64,000 bases of DNA from an uncultured Carboxylicivirga sp. (GTDB lineage: Bacteria > Bacteroidota > Bacteroidia > Bacteroidales > Marinilabiliaceae): assembly GCA_947503525.1 (NCBI GenBank), contig CANNEA010000001.1, positions 1,116,001-1,180,000 of the forward strand. Direction: 5' to 3'. The position numbers were made by a program, and so were the translations under genes. Shown here piece by piece: positions 28,072 to 36,783 of the stretch. Each line of letters begins with the position of its first letter. Position 1 is the first letter of the stretch. The notes beneath the pieces are model-generated. The model worked only from the letters and a program-made list of their open reading frames with translations, was not told the DNA's origin and searched no databases.

Positions 28072-29718
28072 ATGGACCTTCTCACTTTTTTTTCTCGCTC
28101 TGTTTCAATACTTGCTGTATTTTTGATGATATACTTGCTTGCTTTGCGTAAGGAGGGCTATTTTAGAATCAATCGAGTATTTCTTTTAATTGGATTGTTG
28201 GCTTCTTTAATCGTTCCAATAATTGAGATTGAATATGCCGTTATTGTTGAAAAGCTAAACCATAGCCAGGTGTTTAAAGAGGTAGCAATTGTTGAACCTA
28301 TTAATACAACGGTTAGTTCTCAAACTCAAACATCATACAGTTGGCTTCAGCTTATAGGTGGTATTTATATTATCGGATTGGTATTCTTACTTCTTAGATT
28401 GTTATTTCAAGTTGCTCGAATTCTTCGTTTGAAAAAGACGTCCAGGATGTACTTCAAATATGGAGTATGGATTTGTATTCATCAAAATGTAGGTGAGCCA
28501 TTTGTATTTGGCAATACCATTTTTCTAAAAGATAAATCCTACCTGAATGATAATCAAAACGAAGTAATAGTTCATGAAAAGGTTCATTTAAGGCAACAGC
28601 ATTGGATTGACATGGTGCTAAGCGAAGTATTTATTGCTTTCAATTGGTTTAATCCTTTGGCCTGGATTTATGCACGACTAATAAAACAAAATCTGGAATT
28701 CCTGGCTGATAGAGGCGTGTTAGATCAAGGTTTTAATCTAGAACAATATATACAAACCATAATATGTGAAACAATGGGAGCGGAAGTGTCAGTGCTAGCC
28801 AATCACTTCCGGTTCTCCCAAAATAAACGACGACTAAAAATGATGAAAAATGTGAGAAAATCCAAATGGCGAAAGTTAAAGCCATTAATTGCACTCCCCG
28901 CCATTGCGGGATTTTTATGGGCATTTAGTGTGCCGGTATACGAATATCAAACTATCAAGGATAATGTTTTAATAAGCTCTCCTCAAAAGAATGTAAAGGT
29001 ATTTTCTATTAATGGTTATGTAGGTGTTAATGATACGATGGAAATTCGTAACACACAAACGAATGAGTATAAAATGAAAATAGTGGAAGCAGCAACACCT
29101 CTACCTGGAACTAGTATTGTTATAAAAGGCACAACTACGGGAACTGTCGTGGATAGAAATGGGAAGTTTAAGTTAGATGCAGCTAAAGGTGATGTGTTGG
29201 TGTTTTCTTTTGTTGGATTTACAACTAAAGAAGTTGAGGTTAAAAGAGAGGAAGAGTTGGTAGTTTCGCTCACTCCGACAGATTATGAACTTGATCCATC
29301 AGCCTATCGTTCTGAATACAAGGGTAAAATTGTACCACCTCCGCCACCAACACCTAAAGCTAAAAAGGAAAAGCTTGTTCCACCGCCTCCTCCGCCACCA
29401 GTAGAAGATAACGAACCTGTCTTTTATGTGGTTGAAGAGTTACCAAGTTATAAGGGAGGAATGGAAGGATATATGGCTCATCTATTTACGCATATTACAA
29501 TTGCAAAGGAGAAAGAAAATTTGAATGGGGTCGTAAAAGTTAGGTTTGTGGTGGACACCAACGGAGGAGTTAAAGATGTGATTGCACTAAACGCTTCAGG
29601 TTCAGTAGAAGCTGCAAAGGCAGAAGAAATAGTAGCTTCACTTACAAATTGGAAACCTGGAAAGCAACGAGGTAAAACCGTTCGATGTTCAATGGTAGTG
29701 CCTGTTGAATTTGATTAA
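28072..29718 (+). CDS. BlaR1/MecR1-like M56 peptidase with carboxypeptidase-regulatory and TonB C-terminal domains
   Basis: Membrane protein of 548 residues. N-terminal helices (about 1-125) flank an M56 metalloprotease domain with the HEKVH zinc motif (His168, Glu169, His172). A further helix (near 285) leads to a periplasmic part: a CarboxypepD_reg-like beta-sandwich (about 340-400), a Pro-rich linker (about 420-445) and a TonB C-terminal domain (about 455-548). There is no penicillin-binding sensor domain as in BlaR1. Probably it senses an envelope signal and inactivates the upstream repressor. The start at 28072 lies 7 bp after that gene. Confidence 0.9.
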   Translation: MDLLTFFSRSVSILAVFLMIYLLALRKEGYFRINRVFLLIGLLASLIVPIIEIEYAVIVEKLNHSQVFKEVAIVEPINTTVSSQTQTSYSWLQLIGGIYIIGLVFLLLRLLFQVARILRLKKTSRMYFKYGVWICIHQNVGEPFVFGNTIFLKDKSYLNDNQNEVIVHEKVHLRQQHWIDMVLSEVFIAFNWFNPLAWIYARLIKQNLEFLADRGVLDQGFNLEQYIQTIICETMGAEVSVLANHFRFSQNKRRLKMMKNVRKSKWRKLKPLIALPAIAGFLWAFSVPVYEYQTIKDNVLISSPQKNVKVFSINGYVGVNDTMEIRNTQTNEYKMKIVEAATPLPGTSIVIKGTTTGTVVDRNGKFKLDAAKGDVLVFSFVGFTTKEVEVKREEELVVSLTPTDYELDPSAYRSEYKGKIVPPPPPTPKAKKEKLVPPPPPPPVEDNEPVFYVVEELPSYKGGMEGYMAHLFTHITIAKEKENLNGVVKVRFVVDTNGGVKDVIALNASGSVEAAKAEEIVASLTNWKPGKQRGKTVRCSMVVPVEFD

Positions 29719-29732
29719 AGTAATAAAACAAC

Positions 29733-29765
29733 AAAGCCTCTGGTCACATCAATACCAGAGGCTTT
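29733..29765. terminator. Bidirectional terminator after the M56 gene
   Basis: Twelve-bp perfect stem AAAGCCTCTGGT (29733-29744) with ACCAGAGGCTTT (29754-29765), 9-nt loop, between convergent genes. Confidence 0.82.
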
Positions 29766-29784
29766 CTTTATAATATGGTAATAC

Positions 29785-30456
29785 CTATTTCTGTTTATAG
29801 GCCGTTTTTAGGTTTTTTAATATTGTAAAACCTCTATCTACATCTTCATCATTAACAATAATGGTGAATTCATTGGTTGTAGAAATCACTTCTTTGATGT
29901 TAACACCTTCCCAGGCAATGGCTTTTAATATGTGGTAATAAAAACCGGTTACCGCCACATTCGCAGTTGGAAGTTTAAGTGTAATAGCGGATAGTTCACC
30001 TTGTTTTAGCAAGCATTCTTCCTCCGAAAAATACTTTTCAACCAGTTCTTCATAGGCCGAACTAACCACCAGGTTAGATTCAAAAACACCTCTAACCAAG
30101 GTGTAAAATACATCCTGATGTGCACCTATGTCCTGCATCACTTTTGTATGACTATTAAAAATGGTATTGCTATTTCTAAAAGTAAAATCCGTTAGGTTGG
30201 ATCGAACGATGATATCGCCCAATGATTCTAGAAGCTTTTGAAGATTCTTGTTTAAAGTATAATCCAGTTGGGGTGTTAGTCGGTTTAATGACATTACAAT
30301 TGCGCCTTGTTTTACTGGTTTCTCAGTTAGTTTCTCAACCATAGGTTGAATTTGCCGCGCTAATGAAGAAATATTGATCAATCCTTCGCATAGTGCTTCA
30401 ATTACAAAAGGCTTAACTTTTATCACTGATTCTACTGCTTGACTTACTGTTTTCAT
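29785..30456 (-). CDS. ACT-domain protein, divergent from dapA
   Basis: Cytoplasmic protein of 223 residues. The N-terminal two thirds are helical with a winged-helix look (INISSLARQIQPMVEK near 25-45). The last about 65 residues resemble the regulatory ACT domain of aspartokinases (VAVTGFYYHILKAIAWEGVN, then ISTTNEFTIIVNDED). It has no kinase domain, so it is not an aspartokinase. The Met at 30456 is chosen because a promoter lies between it and the longer start at 30528. The position opposite dapA suggests a role in sensing an amino acid, perhaps lysine, but this is inference. Confidence 0.75.
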   Translation of the reverse strand: MKTVSQAVESVIKVKPFVIEALCEGLINISSLARQIQPMVEKLTEKPVKQGAIVMSLNRLTPQLDYTLNKNLQKLLESLGDIIVRSNLTDFTFRNSNTIFNSHTKVMQDIGAHQDVFYTLVRGVFESNLVVSSAYEELVEKYFSEEECLLKQGELSAITLKLPTANVAVTGFYYHILKAIAWEGVNIKEVISTTNEFTIIVNDEDVDRGFTILKNLKTAYKQK

Positions 30457-30515
30457 ACCCCTACTTTTAAAAGCAAATGCCAATACACTGTATTGATAAA
30501 TACATATTTGAATGA

Positions 30516-30546
30516 CAAATATAAGCAATGTTAAGATATTAACAAA
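30516..30546 (-). promoter_or_regulatory. Promoter of the ACT-domain gene
   Basis: Minus-strand TTTG (30543-30546), 19-bp spacer and TATATTTG (30516-30523): a perfect match to the Bacteroidota consensus. Confidence 0.7.
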
Positions 30547-30601
30547 GTGTTATAAAGAAGTTTTTTTTGTTTAAAAACTTTAGGAGTGCTATTTCTTTTT
30601 C

Positions 30602-30609
30602 TATTTTTG
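30602..30609 (+). promoter_or_regulatory. -7 element of dapA
   Basis: TATTTTTG fits TAnnTTTG and lies 23 bp before the dapA ATG. Only a weak -33 match (TTAG, 30580-30583, 18-bp spacer) is present. Confidence 0.5.
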
Positions 30610-30632
30610 ACTTATAATTCAATAAACGCAGT

Positions 30633-31523
30633 ATGCAAAATTTAGATTTAACAGGTTCAATTGTGGCTATTGTCACACCATTTAAAGCCAATGGAGATAT
30701 TGATGTGGACGCCTTTGATAAATTGATTGAATTTCATTTATCCAATGGTACAGATGGCTTGGTTGTATGCGGTACAACCGGTGAAACACCAGCCTTATCA
30801 GGAGATGAGGATGCTTTCTTGATTGAACGAGCTGTTAAACAAGTTGGAGGTAGAATTCCAGTGATCGCAGGAACGGGGAGTAATTCAACTCAGGAGTGCA
30901 TTAAGTACAGTAGAAAAGCAGAGGCGATTGGTGTGGATGCTGTATTAGTAGTTGGACCTTATTATAATAAGCCTACAGAAAAAGGAATGTACCAACATTT
31001 TGCAACTGTTGCTGAAGCTATAGAAGTACCAATTATATTATATAACGTGCCATCAAGAACCGGCTCAAAAATATCTGTTGATAATACCATTAAGCTGGCT
31101 AATAATTTTAAGAATATTGTAGCCATTAAAGAAGCAAGTGGGGATTTGGCTCTGTTTGCTGAATTAATTGCGCGTAAACCTGAAGGATTTAAAATCTATA
31201 GTGGAGATGATTTTTTGGCAATGTCAGCAAACTTAATGGGTGCTGATGGTTGTATTTCTGTTATAGCCAATGTTATTCCTAAGGAGTTTGCTCAATTAAT
31301 GAAAAACTCTATTGAAGGCAATGTAAATGAAAGTAATGAAGTGTTCTTCAAATATCGTGAATTGATGGATTTAATGTTTATTGAATCTAATCCAATTCCA
31401 GTAAAAACAGCCTTGTCAAATATGGGCTTAGTTGACGAAGAGTTCAGGTCGCCAATGTGTCAAATGGATGATGCAAATAAGCAATTACTAATTAATGAAA
31501 TGAAGAGCTTAGGAATAAGTTAA
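30633..31523 (+). CDS. dapA: 4-hydroxy-tetrahydrodipicolinate synthase
   Basis: Class I aldolase of 296 residues that condenses pyruvate with aspartate semialdehyde in the lysine/diaminopimelate pathway. The Schiff-base lysine is Lys166 in AIKEASGD. GTTGETPAL and YNVPSRTG, the segments around the active site, are present. Length is standard. It is monocistronic with a strong terminator and is divergent from an ACT-domain gene. Confidence 0.96.
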   Translation: MQNLDLTGSIVAIVTPFKANGDIDVDAFDKLIEFHLSNGTDGLVVCGTTGETPALSGDEDAFLIERAVKQVGGRIPVIAGTGSNSTQECIKYSRKAEAIGVDAVLVVGPYYNKPTEKGMYQHFATVAEAIEVPIILYNVPSRTGSKISVDNTIKLANNFKNIVAIKEASGDLALFAELIARKPEGFKIYSGDDFLAMSANLMGADGCISVIANVIPKEFAQLMKNSIEGNVNESNEVFFKYRELMDLMFIESNPIPVKTALSNMGLVDEEFRSPMCQMDDANKQLLINEMKSLGIS

Positions 31524-31548
31524 ATATAAGTTGTAAAACTAATTTAAG

Positions 31549-31580
31549 GAGGCTGTCTCAAACGAGATAGCCTCTTTTTT
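31549..31580 (+). terminator. Terminator of dapA
   Basis: Eleven-bp stem GAGGCTGTCTC/GAGATAGCCTC (31549-31559 with 31564-31574; one G-T pair), AAAC loop and a T-run. Confidence 0.85.
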
Positions 31581-31927
31581 TATGCGGATTCAAAAAAAAG
31601 CAAATTTTTTTCCAACTTGAATAGTGCATTTTTAAAGGCTTTCGTAAAAATCTTCATATTTAATGTTTAATAAAAAGTAAAAAATATTAAACAAAAAATC
31701 ATATCCTGTGTTTTCTTCTTAGTACTGTTACTTAAGTAATGATTTTGATCGAGCGTGTGTATCTCTCATAGTTTAATAACGATTACATTATTGATTATAC
31801 ATAGCAAGATTTTGTTAACACGATTAAAAACCTGGATAAATCGCTTTTTGCTATAAATCCGCTCTCACCTAGGTTAGATCCTAGTAGCCTCAAATAATGT
31901 TAAAAATCTGTTTAAGAATTATGCTTT
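31581..31927 (+). other. Gene-free leader region of the fasciclin gene
   Basis: AT-rich stretch of about 350 bp with no credible ORF. It holds the 30-bp dyad at 31664-31693 and a small inverted repeat CTAGG-N6-CCTAG (31869-31884). No good TTTG/TAnnTTTG promoter was found, which makes an alternative promoter at the dyad more attractive. Confidence 0.5.
31664..31693. promoter_or_regulatory. TGTTTAAT-N14-ATTAAACA dyad (copy 2)
   Basis: Arms at 31664-31671 and 31686-31693 with the same 14-bp spacer as the copy at 21073. In both places the right arm is followed by A residues and then TCATAT six or seven bases on. It lies 235 bp before the fasciclin ATG. Confidence 0.55.
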
Positions 31928-34684
31928 ATGAAATCACTTTACAAGATTGCCCGTAAAATAATGTTGGCAATAATTGTCACTACATTTCTCCCATTCGGAA
32001 TTTCCGCTCAACGACTTCAGGAAGATTTAAACGCAATTTCATTCAACCATTTCGACTTTATAAATGGTTTGGTTGATGAATTATTAGATAATGCACCCTA
32101 CACGGTTTTCCTACCAACAGAATCTGCATTTTCAAATCTTACTCAGGAACAGAAGGAAAAATACTTTTCTCATCCATACACTAATCTTATCGATTTATTA
32201 AAAGGACATATGGTGAGTGGAGTTTTAACTTCCCATGATTTAGTTGATGGGGCCATTTTGACTGCCATAAATGGAAATAAACTCTTTGTTTCTCAGGTTG
32301 GTCATGATTGGTTTGTGAACGAAATTAAAATTTCATCAGTTGATATTCACCTCCGTCATTCGGTAATACATCGAGTAGATGGTGTTTTGTTAAGACCTGC
32401 CACAGTTTACGATATCATTAAAGATAGCGAAGCTCATACCACTTTGGAAGCAGCCATTGGAGCCGCTAATTTAGATGGCGCATTAATGGGCGAAGGACCA
32501 TTTACCGTATTCGCACCAACTGACGATGCCTTTGCAGCCTTACCAGAAGGAACCGTAGAAGCTTTATTGGAAGATCCTGAAGGCGACCTCGCGCAGATCT
32601 TATTGTACCACGTAGTAAGCGGAACAGCCAAGAGTACTGACCTGAGTGATGGACAAATGATTGCCACACTTCAAGGCAAAGAAGTGACTGTAACGATTAT
32701 GGATGGTAAAGTTTACATCAACGATGCCATGGTAACCGTTGCTGATGTGATGGCCGACAATGGAGTAGTACATGTAATCAATGCTGTATTGTTACCGCCA
32801 ACAACTACCGTATACGATATTATTAAAGATAGCGAAGCCCATACCACTTTGGAAGCAGCCATTGGAGCCGCTAATTTAGACGGCGCATTAATGGGCGAAG
32901 GACCATTTACCGTATTCGCACCAACTGACGATGCCTTTGCAGCCTTACCAGAAGGAACCGTAGAAGCTTTATTGGAAGATCCAGAAGGCGACCTGGCACA
33001 GATTTTATTATACCATGTAGTCAGTGGTTCAGCCAAGAGCACTGACCTGAGTGACGGACAAATGATTGCCACACTTCAAGGTAAAGAAGTTACTGTAAAG
33101 ATTATGGATGGTAAAGTTTACATCAACAATGCCATGGTAACCGTAGCCGATGTGATGGCTGACAATGGAGTAGTACATGTGATCAATGCTGTATTGTTAC
33201 CGCCAACAACTACCGTATACGATATTATTAAAGATAGCGAAGCCCATACCACTTTGGAAGCAGCCATTGGAGCCGCTAATTTAGACGGCGCATTAATGGG
33301 CGAAGGACCATTTACCGTATTCGCACCAACCGACGATGCCTTTGCAGCCTTACCAGAAGGAACCGTAGAAGCTTTATTGGAAGATCCAGAAGGCGACCTG
33401 GCACAGATTTTATTATACCATGTAGTCAGTGGTTCAGCCAAGAGCACTGACCTGAGTGACGGACAAATGATTGCCACCCTTCAAGGTAAAGAAGTGACTG
33501 TAACGATCATGGATGGTAAAGTCTACATCAACGATGCCATGGTAACCGTAGCTGATATAATGGCCGACAATGGAGTAGTACATGTAATCAATGCTGTATT
33601 GTTACCGCCAACAACTACCGTATACGATATCATTAAAGATAGCGAAGCCCATACCACTTTGGAAGCAGCCATTGGAGCCGCTAATTTAGACGGCGCATTA
33701 ATGGGCGAAGGACCATTTACCGTCTTCGCACCAACCGACGATGCCTTTGCAGCATTGCCAGAAGGAACCGTAGAAGCTTTATTGGAAGATCCTGAAGGCG
33801 ACCTCGCGCAGATCTTATTGTACCACGTAGTAAGCGGAACAGCCAAGAGTACTGACCTGAGTGATGGACAAATGATTACCACCCTTCAAGGCAAAGAAGT
33901 GACTGTAACGATTATGGATGGTAAAGTTTACATCAACGATGCCATGGTAACCGTTGCTGATGTGATGGCCGACAATGGAGTTGTACATGTAATCAATGCT
34001 GTATTGTTACCGCCTTCAGATGTTAATGACTATATTGAAGATAATGATGACCTTTCAACATTGGAAGCTGCGCTTAAGCAAACTGGCTTATGGGAAGCTC
34101 TTCAAGAAGGCGGACCTTATACAATATTTGCACCTAATAACGATGCATTTATGGCATTGAATAATTCTGGTTCAAGTAGTGTTCTTAAGAGTTCTAACGA
34201 TGAGTTGAGAGATATCTTATTGTATCATGTTGTAGCAGCCAAAGCCTTTAGCTCAGACCTTGTTGATGGTCAGCAGTTAACTACTCTGAATGGAAATAAA
34301 CTCAAAGTAAGGATTGAGGGTGATGAGGTGTATGTTGATGATGCAATGGTTATTGGAGCTGATGCAGGTGCAGAAAATGGAGTAGTGCATGTTATTAATG
34401 CGGTATTAATTCCTGGCGAAGCGACCGCTATTGGTGAAGATAACGTTATTGAAATGCGAATTTCACCGAACCCTGCAACAGATCAAATTTTTGTTGAGTT
34501 AGGTGATGGTTTTGAAAATAGTGCCAGCATTAAGATTTACGATATCAATGGACAATTGGCTAAAGCAGAACGTATAGAGTTCTCAAGTGCTTATGTTCAG
34601 ATTTCAGACCTCGCTAAAGGCGTTTATTTTGTGGCGGTTGAAACAAACGGTAAGCAGGCCATAAATAAAATAATTGTTAAATAG
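31928..34684 (+). CDS. Fasciclin (FAS1) repeat protein with T9SS type A sorting domain
   Basis: Secreted surface protein of 918 residues. After a signal peptide (ends near GISAQ) come six FAS1 domains: a divergent first one (about 35-158), four near-identical ones of 135 residues each (about 160-697, each starting VYDIIKDSEAHTTLEAA) and a divergent sixth (about 700-832). The last about 80 residues are a type A Por-secretion tail (SPNPATDQIFV, then KGVYFVAV and a final KIIVK). FAS1 proteins mediate adhesion in many organisms. Export through T9SS and anchoring at the surface are expected. The only regulatory signal seen upstream is the dyad at 31664. Confidence 0.93.
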   Translation: MKSLYKIARKIMLAIIVTTFLPFGISAQRLQEDLNAISFNHFDFINGLVDELLDNAPYTVFLPTESAFSNLTQEQKEKYFSHPYTNLIDLLKGHMVSGVLTSHDLVDGAILTAINGNKLFVSQVGHDWFVNEIKISSVDIHLRHSVIHRVDGVLLRPATVYDIIKDSEAHTTLEAAIGAANLDGALMGEGPFTVFAPTDDAFAALPEGTVEALLEDPEGDLAQILLYHVVSGTAKSTDLSDGQMIATLQGKEVTVTIMDGKVYINDAMVTVADVMADNGVVHVINAVLLPPTTTVYDIIKDSEAHTTLEAAIGAANLDGALMGEGPFTVFAPTDDAFAALPEGTVEALLEDPEGDLAQILLYHVVSGSAKSTDLSDGQMIATLQGKEVTVKIMDGKVYINNAMVTVADVMADNGVVHVINAVLLPPTTTVYDIIKDSEAHTTLEAAIGAANLDGALMGEGPFTVFAPTDDAFAALPEGTVEALLEDPEGDLAQILLYHVVSGSAKSTDLSDGQMIATLQGKEVTVTIMDGKVYINDAMVTVADIMADNGVVHVINAVLLPPTTTVYDIIKDSEAHTTLEAAIGAANLDGALMGEGPFTVFAPTDDAFAALPEGTVEALLEDPEGDLAQILLYHVVSGTAKSTDLSDGQMITTLQGKEVTVTIMDGKVYINDAMVTVADVMADNGVVHVINAVLLPPSDVNDYIEDNDDLSTLEAALKQTGLWEALQEGGPYTIFAPNNDAFMALNNSGSSSVLKSSNDELRDILLYHVVAAKAFSSDLVDGQQLTTLNGNKLKVRIEGDEVYVDDAMVIGADAGAENGVVHVINAVLIPGEATAIGEDNVIEMRISPNPATDQIFVELGDGFENSASIKIYDINGQLAKAERIEFSSAYVQISDLAKGVYFVAVETNGKQAINKIIVK
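32405..34017 (+). repeat. Four tandem 405-bp FAS1-coding repeats
   Basis: Copies begin at 32405, 32810, 33215 and 33620, each 405 bp (the last is cut slightly where the sixth FAS1 domain begins). The copies are nearly identical in DNA. Copies 2 and 3 share one set of silent variants and copies 1 and 4 another in the second half, a mosaic that points to recent duplication and exchange. Confidence 0.92.
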
Positions 34685-34704
34685 ATAGTTCTCTAACATT
34701 CTTT

Positions 34705-34734
34705 AAGCCACTGTAATTCCTATTACAGTGGCTT
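34705..34734 (+). terminator. Terminator of the fasciclin gene
   Basis: Thirteen-bp perfect stem (34705-34717 with 34722-34734, core GCCACTGTAAT), TCCT loop and a T-run. Confidence 0.87.
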
Positions 34735-34766
34735 TTTTTATACTGTTTTATGTAACTAGTCATAAA

Positions 34767-34794
34767 AAGCAGCGTAAAAACATTATCGCTGCTT
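34767..34794 (+). promoter_or_regulatory. Hairpin upstream of the chemoreceptor gene
   Basis: AAGCAGCG (34767-34774) and CGCTGCTT (34787-34794) form an 8-bp dyad with a 12-nt spacer, 48 bp before the ATG. It is not followed by T residues, so it is more likely an operator or leader hairpin than a terminator. Confidence 0.35.
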
Positions 34795-34842
34795 AATCCA
34801 CAAAGAATCGACAACCTTATTATTGTACCTTAATTCTCGCTT

Positions 34843-36714
34843 ATGAAGTACAGAAGTAAAATTCAATTATACATATTAGGTGCTACTGCATTAATATATT
34901 TTGCAGCCTTCAGTTTTTTTCTGTGGCGATATGCCAACCAAACTACTCGTGAGTCTTTTAAATTTGTTGATACCACAGTACGCGAAAGTGCTTATAAGGT
35001 GCTATCTGATTTAAGCGTAGATATTGGTTTGTCGCGTTCATTAGCCTATTCAATCAGTACTTTCGAATCAGTTCCGTCAGAAGCGCGTAACGATGTGTAT
35101 CGCAGTATAATGCTTGATTTACAGGAGAAATCACCTGAGTACGTGAGTATTTGGACCAGCTTTGAAAGAAAGACATTTGTAGAGGATTGGGAACAGCCTT
35201 ATGGCCGCGACGTTATTTCTGCCATACGTGTTGGTGATCAATGTCGATTAAGTGAGTATCCTAAAAATTTAGATGGCGATATTCCGGGAAGCACCTATCA
35301 CAATATAAAGCTCTCAAAAGAAGAAACATTTGTGGATCCATATTGGTATTCATTAACCGAAGATGGTAAGAATATGACACTGATAACCAGTGTTTGTATT
35401 CCCATTATGAAAGATGGAGAATTTATTGGTCTTTCTGGTTTAGATGTTGACCTGCAACGATATGATAATATCACAAGCCAAGTTAAACCATTTGAGTCAA
35501 GTAAGGCAGTTTTATTGGCTAACGATGGTCAATTTGTAACAGCACCTGCTGACACTATGCTTGGGCAAACGATTCAGAAGTTATTTCCTGAAATGGCTGA
35601 ACAAAACTCAATACCAGATCACATTAAGAAAGGGGAATCGTTTTCATTCTTGTATGAAGATAATGGAATTGAAAAGTACTATTCTTTTTATCCAATAGTT
35701 CTTGGCAATAGCACTACGCCATGGTCCTTGAGTATTTCAACTCCTAAAAGTGAAATTATTGCTGAGCTCCGAAGCACTCAAAGGCTAATGATTATTATTG
35801 GTATTCTGGGTTTAATCGTCATCTCAATATTAGTGTGGCGTATTGCTGATAGTGTTGTTAAGCTAATTGAGCGGTTCAGTGGTTTTGCCAATAAAATTAA
35901 TGAAGGGGATTTAAAAGCTGAGATTGATGTGGTAAGGGGAGATGAGATTGGTGATTTAGGTAGATCCTTAAAATCGATGGCTAATTCCATTTATGATATG
36001 GCCTCAGGTTTGCATAAAAGTAGTGATGAAATTGCCGGAACTTCGGATTATTTAAATGAAAGCTCTCAATCATTAACAGACCTTGCGAATCGACAAGCAG
36101 CAGCTGTTGAAGAGGTGGCTTCGTCAATGGAGGAAATGGCATCTAATATTGCGGCCAATACAGAGAATGCAAAGAAAACGGAAGAGATAGCTGTTTCGGC
36201 ACAAAGTGAACTTCAGCAAACCGTTGAATCGGTTCAAAATTCTCATACCGAAATACAGGAGATTGTTGATAAGATTGCAGTGATTTCAGATATTGCTTTT
36301 CAGACAAATATTTTGGCGCTTAATGCGGCTGTTGAAGCCAGTAGAGCCGGTGATTCAGGACGTGGTTTTGCTGTTGTTGCAGCTGAAGTGCGTAAGCTGG
36401 CAGAGCGCAGTAGAGAAGCAGCGGATGGTATCTCTTCATCGGCTGAGGATGTATTGAATGCGTCAAATGAAGCAAAAGAAAGAATGGAGCATCTCTTACC
36501 AGAGATTGAAAAAACAACGGAATATGTTCGTGAAATTTCAACTGCTGGAATGGAGCAAAATAATGGAGCAATGCAAATCAATAACTCAATTCAGGAGATA
36601 AATGAGAGTACTCAACATAGTGCTGCAAATGCCGAGGAATTCTCTGTTACGGCTGTTGAGTTAACCAAACAGGCCGAAACACTTAAAAAAGCGATTGGTA
36701 AGTTTAAAGTTTAA
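34843..36714 (+). CDS. Methyl-accepting chemotaxis protein with Cache sensor
   Basis: Chemoreceptor-like protein of 623 residues. Helix 1 (about 8-28), a periplasmic dCache-type sensor (about 35-305), helix 2 (about 312-333), a HAMP domain (about 335-385) and a signalling domain (about 400-623) are visible. The hairpin tip is the conserved segment around [17 protein letters not shown] and [16 protein letters not shown]. No che genes lie nearby. In gliding or non-flagellated Bacteroidota such receptors may steer gliding or control other outputs; the ligand is unknown. Confidence 0.93.
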   Translation: MKYRSKIQLYILGATALIYFAAFSFFLWRYANQTTRESFKFVDTTVRESAYKVLSDLSVDIGLSRSLAYSISTFESVPSEARNDVYRSIMLDLQEKSPEYVSIWTSFERKTFVEDWEQPYGRDVISAIRVGDQCRLSEYPKNLDGDIPGSTYHNIKLSKEETFVDPYWYSLTEDGKNMTLITSVCIPIMKDGEFIGLSGLDVDLQRYDNITSQVKPFESSKAVLLANDGQFVTAPADTMLGQTIQKLFPEMAEQNSIPDHIKKGESFSFLYEDNGIEKYYSFYPIVLGNSTTPWSLSISTPKSEIIAELRSTQRLMIIIGILGLIVISILVWRIADSVVKLIERFSGFANKINEGDLKAEIDVVRGDEIGDLGRSLKSMANSIYDMASGLHKSSDEIAGTSDYLNESSQSLTDLANRQAAAVEEVASSMEEMASNIAANTENAKKTEEIAVSAQSELQQTVESVQNSHTEIQEIVDKIAVISDIAFQTNILALNAAVEASRAGDSGRGFAVVAAEVRKLAERSREAADGISSSAEDVLNASNEAKERMEHLLPEIEKTTEYVREISTAGMEQNNGAMQINNSIQEINESTQHSAANAEEFSVTAVELTKQAETLKKAIGKFKV

Positions 36715-36735
36715 TGGCTTTTATATAAGAAATTG

Positions 36736-36770
36736 AAAAGGTGTTTCGTTAGTAAATCGAAATACCTTTT
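36736..36770. terminator. Terminator between chemoreceptor and hydrolase
   Basis: Thirteen-bp stem (36736-36748 with 36758-36770, one G-T pair), 9-nt loop and T-run, between convergent genes. Confidence 0.75.
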
Positions 36771-36783
36771 TTATTTCTGTTTC

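Noticed and set aside
27690-29718. Beta-lactam resistance operon
   Set aside because: Although blaI- and M56-like genes are present, there is no beta-lactamase or penicillin-binding sensor domain.
30457-30528. N-terminal extension of the ACT-domain protein
   Set aside because: A perfect promoter lies at 30516-30546, so transcription starts downstream of the longer start; the extra residues look unlike the rest.
32434-33882. Four regularly spaced minus-strand ORFs of about 119 codons
   Set aside because: They are antisense shadows of the fasciclin repeats, identical because the repeats are identical; they have no promoter or ribosome site of their own.
32405-34017. Repeat array as a possible CRISPR
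   Set aside because: Units are 405 bp, contiguous without spacers and in frame with FAS1 domains.
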